A DNA stretch of 35,250 nucleotides. Origin: SIG598 sp045605025 (GTDB lineage Bacteria > Bacillota > Clostridia > Oscillospirales > Acutalibacteraceae). Shown piece by piece: positions 30,371 through 35,250 of the stretch. Position numbers and translations under genes: made by a program. The stretch is taken from positions 1 to 35,250 of the forward strand of contig JAZUPE010000003.1 in assembly GCA_045605025.1 (NCBI GenBank), read 5' to 3'. The notes beneath the pieces are model-generated. The model was not told the DNA's origin, made no database searches, and saw only the letters and a list, made by a program, of their open reading frames with translations. The number at the start of each line of letters is the position of its first letter. Position 1 is the stretch's first letter.

Positions 30371-30670
30371 ATGAGACACTTCATAGAACAATTCTATTAC
30401 GGAAATATCGAGCCACAGGAACGCAGTACAAAAATGAATAAATCGGCACAGAAACAGCTTGATATCATGGTGAACAGCGAGGAGACTCTTTCCAAAACAT
30501 TGACCGAAGAATTGAAGAAGTTGTTTCTTGCCTATGTAGATGCCTGGCACGAAGTCAACAGTGAATCTAACCTTGACAGTTTTATTATGGGATTCCGCCT
30601 CGGTGCAGCGTTCACCTACGACACATTCGTCAGCACAGATACACCGTTCACGAGCTATTCGGAGGATTGA
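30371..30670 (+). CDS. DUF6809-like mobile-element protein
   Basis: 99 residues beginning MRHFIEQFYYGNIEPQERS, followed by a helical region with the stretch LDSFIMGFRLGAAFTYDTF. The Y-Y-G-N-I-x-P-x-E start and the F-I-x-G-F-R-L-G segment are those of the small DUF6809 family common on Clostridia conjugative and mobilisable elements; function unknown. ATG 30371 is preferred over ATG 30365 because GAGGAG (30356-30361) is then 9 bases upstream. It is the first of four tightly packed small genes. Confidence 0.7.
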   Translation: MRHFIEQFYYGNIEPQERSTKMNKSAQKQLDIMVNSEETLSKTLTEELKKLFLAYVDAWHEVNSESNLDSFIMGFRLGAAFTYDTFVSTDTPFTSYSED

Positions 30671-30675
30671 TGACT

Positions 30676-30849
30676 ATGGAAAAGAAATACATACTTCAGA
30701 TTGATGATTTCGAACACAGAGTCATCGTGAATGCGCTTAATTTCTTGCGGAATAAGCTCATACAAGAAGGTCAATACAATGATGATCTCGACAGGCTGAT
30801 ACTGAAAGTGATCGATACACCCGTTAAGAAGCGTTTCGGACGCAGATAG
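30676..30849 (+). CDS. Small DDFE protein A (hypothetical)
   Basis: 57 residues with a core IDDFEHRVIVNALNFLRNKL followed by NDDLDRLILKVID and a basic tail KKRFGRR. Predicted helical, soluble. Its core is clearly related to the 51-residue protein encoded at 31237-31392 (shared DDFE-x-RVI, ALN, FRN/LRN, LI, ND-x-D). GGAGG (30661-30665) precedes ATG 30676; ATG 30670 overlaps the previous stop and is an alternative. Such small proteins accompany TnpV on Clostridia mobile elements; function unknown. Confidence 0.65.
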   Translation: MEKKYILQIDDFEHRVIVNALNFLRNKLIQEGQYNDDLDRLILKVIDTPVKKRFGRR

Positions 30850-30859
30850 GAGGTTGACT

Positions 30860-31240
30860 ATGGAGAAATACATAACCGATGAACGCACCGGCTTGCGCTA
30901 TGAGCTCATTGGTGGCATTTACTATCTTGCAGGTGATGACGAATCGGAAACAGAGCAAGAGCCAATTGGTATTTGGGGACAACGGCATTTGCGGTACATA
31001 AAGGAGCATAAGCACGCGATATACTCCGAACTAGTTATGACCGGCAAACTTAACTGTTATCTCGCAGACATCGACTGTCGGGCGGAGGATATGCTTCTTC
31101 GGCTGGTAGAAGAAATAGCGAAACAAGAGGGAATAACCGAACATCTCAAGGCGGATAATCAGATAGAGTGGGTTGAGAAGATGAACAGTGTCAAAAAACG
31201 TGCCGAAGAGATCGTTAACGCCGAACTGGTTTATGTATGA
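30860..31240 (+). CDS. tnpV: Transposon-encoded protein TnpV
   Basis: 126 residues. The segments MEKYITDERTGLRYELIG, then IGIWGQRHLRYIKEHK, LNCYLADIDCRAEDMLLRLV and QEGITEHLKADNQIEWVEKM match TnpV, a protein of unknown function first named on the Tn4451/Tn4453 mobilisable transposons and widespread on Clostridia elements. AGGAGG (30847-30852) precedes ATG 30860. The end overlaps the next small gene (ATGA). No transposase, resolvase or relaxase is near, so this may be a remnant or part of a larger element interrupted by other genes. Confidence 0.85.
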   Translation: MEKYITDERTGLRYELIGGIYYLAGDDESETEQEPIGIWGQRHLRYIKEHKHAIYSELVMTGKLNCYLADIDCRAEDMLLRLVEEIAKQEGITEHLKADNQIEWVEKMNSVKKRAEEIVNAELVYV

Positions 31241-31392
31241 GGAGGCACAGCATTAGAAAGCGTAAAATAAAGGTTGATGACTTCGAGTTGAGAGTTATTA
31301 TCAAAGCTCTTAACGAGTTTCGCAATCAGCTCATTTCATATAATAAGACTACCAATGATGTAGACGTGTTGCTGTTGCGTTTGCCTGTATAG
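31237..31392 (+). CDS. Small DDFE protein B (hypothetical)
   Basis: 51 residues: a basic start MRRHSIRKRKIKV, then DDFELRVIIKALNEFRNQL and NDVDVLLLRLPV. Paralogue of the protein at 30676-30849, so the two flank tnpV. The start ATG 31237 overlaps the tnpV stop by 3 bases; no separate ribosome site is visible upstream, and AGGAGG lies just inside the frame (31240-31245), so translation probably depends on coupling to tnpV. It is the last gene before a terminator-like hairpin. Confidence 0.6.
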   Translation: MRRHSIRKRKIKVDDFELRVIIKALNEFRNQLISYNKTTNDVDVLLLRLPV

Positions 31393-31414
31393 AGTCACAA
31401 TAGATCAAGAGGTT

Positions 31415-31457
31415 CAAAAGTCAGAGTGCCTCGTCGAAGGAGTCACTCTGACTTTTG
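31415..31457. terminator. Strong stem-loop at the end of the small-gene cluster
   Basis: A 14-bp perfect stem, 31415-31428 with 31444-31457, 15-base loop. The stem's own TTTT and ATTATTTAAT follow on the + strand. It can stop the tnpV cluster and probably also the - strand operon that converges on it. The rest of 31458-31602 shows nothing recognisable. Confidence 0.65.
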
Positions 31458-31602
31458 ATTATTTAATACAATCATAGAGTTATGCTTTATCTGGTATATC
31501 TCCAAAACAAATCGCAGGGCATCTGTATTTCGTGCTCATAATTGCGAATATAATGAAATACGGTGTTGAGGTAATATGAATAAAACAATTCCGCTATTCG
31601 CT

Positions 31603-32562
31603 TCACACAATTAAGGTGCCATTTTTATATTTTACTATATCCTTGATTATGTTTGACACAATTAAAGGAAAAAACTGTGCTGTATCATCTGATATATCCC
31701 AAACTTGTCCGTTTTCATCTGGATCAGCACCGTGATCTGCTGCGTTTCTAACTTGAATTATGTAATGAATCATTCCTCGATGCTTTTTTGACAAAACGTG
31801 ACTTAGTGCATCAGATTTACCACTGATGCCAGTTCGTCCAACTAAAGACACTCCAAAATCATCGGCTATCTGTTGTAAAAAAGATTCAAAAGCATTACCC
31901 GCATACAATATTATGCTGTTTTTATCGCTGCTAAAATTTTGAATTTTGCTATATGCTTCAGATAATGGATTGAAAACAGTTTCTTTACATATATATGAAC
32001 ATACATCTTCACCTAATTGGGTAGATAGAGCATTATCATCGTTAGCCTTAAACTTAAGCGCAAGTTCTAAAATCTCTATATATGTAACTTCATCTTGATT
32101 AAATATATATGAGTTCGCACCGTCATTGATTAATGCACGAGAATATGTTCCGATATTGATTATTGTATTCCGTATATCTTTATAGGAACTCGTCATTGAA
32201 TACATTGTCTTAATTTGTTTTGATGCTAAGTCCATAGAACCTGTGAATAAATGACGAAGTTTGAATTTATAATATGGCTCATATTGTTCTAAAGCCAAAC
32301 GCATAATTGCTGCTTTATGTGTATCATTTCTAGAAGACACTATTAATCTTGCTAAAAAGGAATCACTACTATAAATACCATTAGAATTAGAGGATATCAA
32401 ATTTAACTCTTCTGCCATTAATAATGCGTTATCTGCTTGAGTAGTGGAAATATCAGCAAATTCGGCAATATATTCTCTTGAACAATTTTCAGGCTTTGCG
32501 AGTATGGCATCTACTACTCCAACAATATCTTCGGCGGTAGAGAAAACAATATTGTATGGCAT
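31603..32562 (-). CDS. Winged-helix plus HEPN-type (Rx4H) protein, putative effector RNase
   Basis: 319 residues. Residues 1-75 look like a winged helix (EDIVGVVDAILAKPENCSRE, IAEFADISTTQADNALLMAE, then a strand pair ending IYSSD). The middle is helical with no known motif. The C-terminal 100 residues are an all-helical HEPN-like domain: NAFESFLQQIADDFGV, GRTGISGKSDALSHVLS, then YIIQVRNAADHGADPDENG with R272-N-x3-H277, the Rx4-6H motif of HEPN RNases, and a last helix. ATG 32562 has AAGGTGG upstream. It lies 19 bases after the partner gene, AT-rich and unlike the core genes. Likely role: RNA-cutting effector of a defence or toxin system; inferred, not proven. Confidence 0.6.
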   Translation of the reverse strand: MPYNIVFSTAEDIVGVVDAILAKPENCSREYIAEFADISTTQADNALLMAEELNLISSNSNGIYSSDSFLARLIVSSRNDTHKAAIMRLALEQYEPYYKFKLRHLFTGSMDLASKQIKTMYSMTSSYKDIRNTIINIGTYSRALINDGANSYIFNQDEVTYIEILELALKFKANDDNALSTQLGEDVCSYICKETVFNPLSEAYSKIQNFSSDKNSIILYAGNAFESFLQQIADDFGVSLVGRTGISGKSDALSHVLSKKHRGMIHYIIQVRNAADHGADPDENGQVWDISDDTAQFFPLIVSNIIKDIVKYKNGTLIV

Positions 32563-32581
32563 AAAATACACCACCTTACTA

Positions 32582-33280
32582 TTATTTTATGCTCTCAATT
32601 AATCTTTTTATTTTTTCTGACAATGCATCAATCTCATCAACAGACACATCTATATTAATATTAATGGTTACTCTGCTATCTGAAGTAGTTTGTGCCATCG
32701 GGATAGTTGCAACTGGTACATTAACTACATGATCGATTGAATTCGAGATAACGTTTGCTGATCGATTATCGGTGTCAATAATCTCCTCGGATTCAATAGC
32801 CACAATCTTCCCATCTGTTTCTTCAACCAATCCAGACACCTTGTATATTTCAATAATAGTGCTCGCTCCAGCTCTAGTGCTATTATTATTGCTACTTCCA
32901 GAAGAATACAGAATGTGATTTACAAAACTAGTTTTTTCCATTCCGTTTCGAATTTTTATTGCAGATAACATTCTACTTAAAAATTCATCGTTTTCAATTA
33001 GTCTTTTCCAAATACATACAACTTGGTCGTTCATTTTCAGTGAATAGGCTCTTCCGAGGTCAATACCTTCTTGTGTGGGTGACTTTTTACTACCATCAGA
33101 TATCAGAGATAACTGGACCAGAAAACCATTATTTCTGCTTACTATGGTTTTGTCCATTCCGGTGGTTTGAGCAATAGTATCTAGAGACATAGGTATACCA
33201 ATTTTTCCAGTAGAATAAGCCTTTAGTATTTTTACAAATTCTTCATACGAAGAGCCGGGTAATTTATAATTGTCAGCCAT
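32582..33280 (-). CDS. Winged-helix protein, partner of the HEPN gene
   Basis: 232 residues. The N-terminus NYKLPGSSYEEFVKILKAY leads into a helix-turn-helix, PMSLDTIAQTTGMDKTIVSR followed by NNGFLVQLSLIS. A second winged-helix-like unit lies near 135-185 (GASTIIEIYKVSGLVEETDG). The C-terminus VTININIDVSVDEIDALSEK ends in an amphipathic helix and may mediate assembly. It resembles DUF5343-type proteins, but that is recollection. ATG 33280 is chosen: AAGGGAG sits 8 bases upstream, and an earlier in-frame start at 33361 would lie upstream of the promoter. First gene of the pair; it may sense or restrain the HEPN protein. Confidence 0.6.
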   Translation of the reverse strand: MADNYKLPGSSYEEFVKILKAYSTGKIGIPMSLDTIAQTTGMDKTIVSRNNGFLVQLSLISDGSKKSPTQEGIDLGRAYSLKMNDQVVCIWKRLIENDEFLSRMLSAIKIRNGMEKTSFVNHILYSSGSSNNNSTRAGASTIIEIYKVSGLVEETDGKIVAIESEEIIDTDNRSANVISNSIDHVVNVPVATIPMAQTTSDSRVTININIDVSVDEIDALSEKIKRLIESIK

Positions 33281-33311
33281 ACTTCCAACTCCCTTAATTG
33301 TTTTATTATTC

Positions 33312-33340
33312 ATTATGCCATAATTTGATGTTTGTGTCAA
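33312..33340 (-). promoter_or_regulatory. Promoter of the winged-helix/HEPN operon
   Basis: On the - strand a perfect TTGACA (33340-33335), 17-base spacer, CATAAT (33317-33312), about 30 bases before the start codon at 33280. Confidence 0.75.
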
Positions 33341-33741
33341 CTTTTTGTATCGATATATCACTACTGCAAAGTGACTGATGCATATAGCACCGTAAGTGTA
33401 TTATTTTATTCATAGCTTGCGGTTTGTTGATAATTAACAATATTACTTGTGTTCATATTTTCTGTTGTTTCAAGAATCTTTCACTACTAAACAATAAGGC
33501 ATCATTGGTATATTGCATAAACGCTAATATCAGTGATACCGTCAATTATAGTTGTTGTCAATGTCAAATATATAGTCATTAGGATTAAGTTGTATGATTG
33601 CATTTACATCTTTTACTATCATAATTTTGTGTTCTTTTCGCTGTTTTATAGATGCCAAATATATTTAACTCATCACAGAAGGAAATCAGTATAATGATTT
33701 CCTCTATAAAATCAACAGAAAAAGGATAAATGTGCCTTCTA
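33341..33741. other. AT-rich gap with one hairpin
   Basis: Divergent gap between the HEPN operon and blaI. The only clear element is the hairpin AGGAAATCA (33680-33688) / TGATTTCCT (33695-33703) with a 6-base loop and no T-run. No gene was recognised. Confidence 0.5.
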
Positions 33742-33791
33742 TTGACAATAAACTACATCTGTAGTAAACTAATATAAATTACATTTGTAGT
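33742..33791 (+). promoter_or_regulatory. blaI promoter with two BlaI/MecI-type operator dyads
   Basis: TTGACA (33742-33747), 17-base spacer, TAAACT (33765-33770). The dyad ACTACA-TC-TGTAGT (33752-33765) lies in the spacer and a second, ATTACA-TT-TGTAGT (33778-33791), at the start site; both carry the TACA-N2-TGTA core known for BlaI/MecI. The repressor should block its own promoter. Confidence 0.85.
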
Positions 33792-33806
33792 TAAGAGGTG
33801 CATATT

Positions 33807-34187
33807 GTGTCTTTGAAGAAACTGCCTGATGCAGAATTTGAAATAATGCGTTCTATCTGGCATATGACCGAGCCTGTTACTTCCCCTATGCTCACTGAGC
33901 AGCTCAAAACCACTCTACCGGATAAGGACTGGAAACCGCAGACGGTACTCACTATGCTCGTGCGTCTTGAAAGCAAAGGTTTTCTACGGTCTGAAAAACT
34001 CGGCAAGGAACGCAACTATTATACAGTAATCAGCGAGAGCGACTATCTGAAGATCGAGCACGACAGCTTTATGAAGCGGTTTTCCGGCAGTTCATTCAGC
34101 GGTCTGGTCAAGGCTTTATATGACGGTGACAGCATTTCCGATGAAGAAATTAACGAGCTGAAGGAATGGCTTGGTAGCATAAAGTAG
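33807..34187 (+). CDS. blaI: BlaI/MecI/CopY family transcriptional repressor
   Basis: 126 residues. Winged-helix DNA-binding domain at the start (LPDAEFEIMRSIWHMTEPVT, then QTVLTMLVRLESKGFLRSEK, and the wing LGKERNYYTV), followed by a dimerisation helix pair. The C-terminal half carries KRFSGSSFSGLVKALYDGD, where BlaR1-type proteases cut related repressors. GTG 33807 is chosen because AAGAGG (33793-33798) is 8 bases upstream; GTG 33798 overlaps that site. Directly followed, 3 bases later, by the sensor gene, so an autoregulated repressor-sensor pair. No beta-lactamase gene is visible here; the target may lie beyond the window. Confidence 0.92.
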   Translation: MSLKKLPDAEFEIMRSIWHMTEPVTSPMLTEQLKTTLPDKDWKPQTVLTMLVRLESKGFLRSEKLGKERNYYTVISESDYLKIEHDSFMKRFSGSSFSGLVKALYDGDSISDEEINELKEWLGSIK

Positions 34188-34190
34188 CCC

Positions 34191-35250
34191 ATGGAAAGAT
34201 TTATTATAGGTCTCGGTATCTGCTCTGCGGTAATGAGTCTGATATCGATTAGCTATATTCTGCTCTCGCATCTGCTTAAAGGCGTATGGTCAGCAAGGAT
34301 CCGATACTATCTGTGGCTGGTCATTCTGGTTGGATTCCTTACCCCGTTTAAGCCCAGTCTTGGTTCACCTGTGTATCAGGTGGAACTGGATGCGCCAATG
34401 ACAGCCGAACCGATCGAGCAGTGGAATAATCCTTGGTTTTATTTTACTGCTGTCTGGATCCTTGGAATGGTCTCATTGACTGTGTTTTACTTTGTCAGAC
34501 ATTATCAGTTTAGAAAATACCTTCACCGTGCCTTTGAAAATGCTGATATAGCCACAATAAATACCGCAAAAAACATAGCAGCAAAAATGGGGGTTCAGCA
34601 GGTATCTGTTATTATCCTTCCGGGCATTGCGAGTCCGATGATGACCGGACTGAAAATCCCATTGATTATTCTGCCGGACAAGGAGTATTCAAAAGACGAA
34701 CTCCGCCTTATTATCAGGCATGAATTGTCCCATTTCAAAAGACTGGACCTTATCTACAAGGCATTTGTGCTCTTTTGCAGAGTTTTTCATTGGCTCAATC
34801 CTCTGATGCCGCTTATCGTAAAGCACATTGAGCGTGAGTGCGAGCTTGCCTGCGATGAAGTTATAATGAGCGGAGCCTCAAAAAAGGAACGAAAAATATA
34901 CTGCAGTTCCATAATCTGTGCCGTACAGGCAAAATGCGAAACAAGCAATTTCCCAAAACCTGTGCTTGCAAGTGATTTTGCAAGAGAGAGCAGTTATCTC
35001 CGCCACAGACTTGGCATGATAGTTTCCTCGGCTCAGAAAAGACCTCTTGGCGTAATATGCGTAATAATTCTTGCTGCCGTAGTGTTTTCCGGTACAGTGA
35101 TAGCTGTTACCTATAAGGAGTCATCGGAAATTGACTCGACAGGCGAAGCATCTTCGCAGGAGTCACCTTCGCTCTCCTTGGTAGACTCTGATTCAACAGC
35201 TTTGTCTACGAATACAACTAACGAGAGTACATCTATGCAGACAGAAGATA
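34191..35250 (+). CDS. blaR1: BlaR1/MecR1-like M56 family sensor metalloprotease (partial, runs off the end)
   Basis: 353 residues are visible and the frame is open at the window end. Membrane segments lie at about 4-28, 37-52, 85-103 and 290-310. The zinc-protease motif is HELSH (IIRHELSHFKRLDL, near residue 180), with the downstream ECELACDE segment supplying the third ligand, as in M56 proteases. After the last membrane segment comes a Ser/Thr-rich extracellular stretch; whether a penicillin-binding sensor domain follows is not visible. It begins 3 bases after blaI. Role: membrane sensor that triggers removal of BlaI. Confidence 0.88.
   Translation, partial: MERFIIGLGICSAVMSLISISYILLSHLLKGVWSARIRYYLWLVILVGFLTPFKPSLGSPVYQVELDAPMTAEPIEQWNNPWFYFTAVWILGMVSLTVFYFVRHYQFRKYLHRAFENADIATINTAKNIAAKMGVQQVSVIILPGIASPMMTGLKIPLIILPDKEYSKDELRLIIRHELSHFKRLDLIYKAFVLFCRVFHWLNPLMPLIVKHIERECELACDEVIMSGASKKERKIYCSSIICAVQAKCETSNFPKPVLASDFARESSYLRHRLGMIVSSAQKRPLGVICVIILAAVVFSGTVIAVTYKESSEIDSTGEASSQESPSLSLVDSDSTALSTNTTNESTSMQTED

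Noticed and set aside
33281..33361. 27-residue N-terminal extension of the winged-helix partner protein
   Set aside because: It would start upstream of the TTGACA/CATAAT promoter, and ATG 33280 has its own AAGGGAG.

Overview
The window reads as a chromosomal segment of a low-to-mid GC Firmicute, most likely a gut or rumen Clostridium-class bacterium of the Ruminococcaceae/Oscillospiraceae kind. Reasons: a Gram-positive style division and cell-wall (dcw) cluster that starts with mraZ-rsmH-ftsL-pbp(PASTA), a MurE with the meso-diaminopimelate motif DNPR, strong AGGAGG ribosome binding sites, sigma-A type promoters, a CUT1 sugar transporter without its own ATPase, and Clostridia-type mobile-element genes (TnpV, DUF6809-like). 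This placement is inference from gene content, not from a database search.

Layout. 1-186 is the end of a probable amidase, followed by a 600-base gap with a terminator, folded elements and the mraZ promoter. 791-15948 is the dcw cluster on the + strand: mraZ, rsmH, ftsL-like, a two-PASTA penicillin-binding protein, murE, murF, an MraY-like membrane protein, ftsW, murG, murA, ftsQ and ftsZ. murB, murC, murD and ftsA are not in it. The cluster is broken up by several candidate internal promoters, one convincing internal terminator (3122-3158) and several hairpins, so it is probably several transcription units. The protein in the mraY position keeps the MraY outline but has lost most of the catalytic aspartates. 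16054-18411 (- strand) holds pyruvate kinase and a Cof-type HAD phosphatase. 18670-21419 (+) is a secreted serine hydrolase coupled to a Thr-rich membrane-anchored protein. 21500-23691 (-) holds purine nucleoside phosphorylase and an MFS efflux-type transporter; the latter has a 190-base leader with an 18-codon leader peptide and competing hairpins. 24041-29685 (+) is an AraC regulator and a sugar ABC operon (lipoprotein, two permeases, YesL-like protein), with a long, densely folded leader before the lipoprotein gene.

From about 29730 the base composition becomes more AT-rich and the content accessory: an unassigned 600-base stretch, a cluster of small mobile-element genes (DUF6809-like, two paralogous DDFE proteins, TnpV) without a transposase, then on the - strand a two-gene operon made of a winged-helix protein and a protein with an Rx4H HEPN-type RNase motif. 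That pair looks like a candidate defence or toxin-type system. The window ends with a BlaI repressor, its promoter with two operator dyads, and the start of a BlaR1/M56 sensor protease.

The strongest leads are the HEPN/winged-helix pair, the catalytically degenerate MraY homologue inside the dcw cluster, and the predicted attenuator in front of the MFS transporter. No CRISPR array, rRNA or tRNA was seen.
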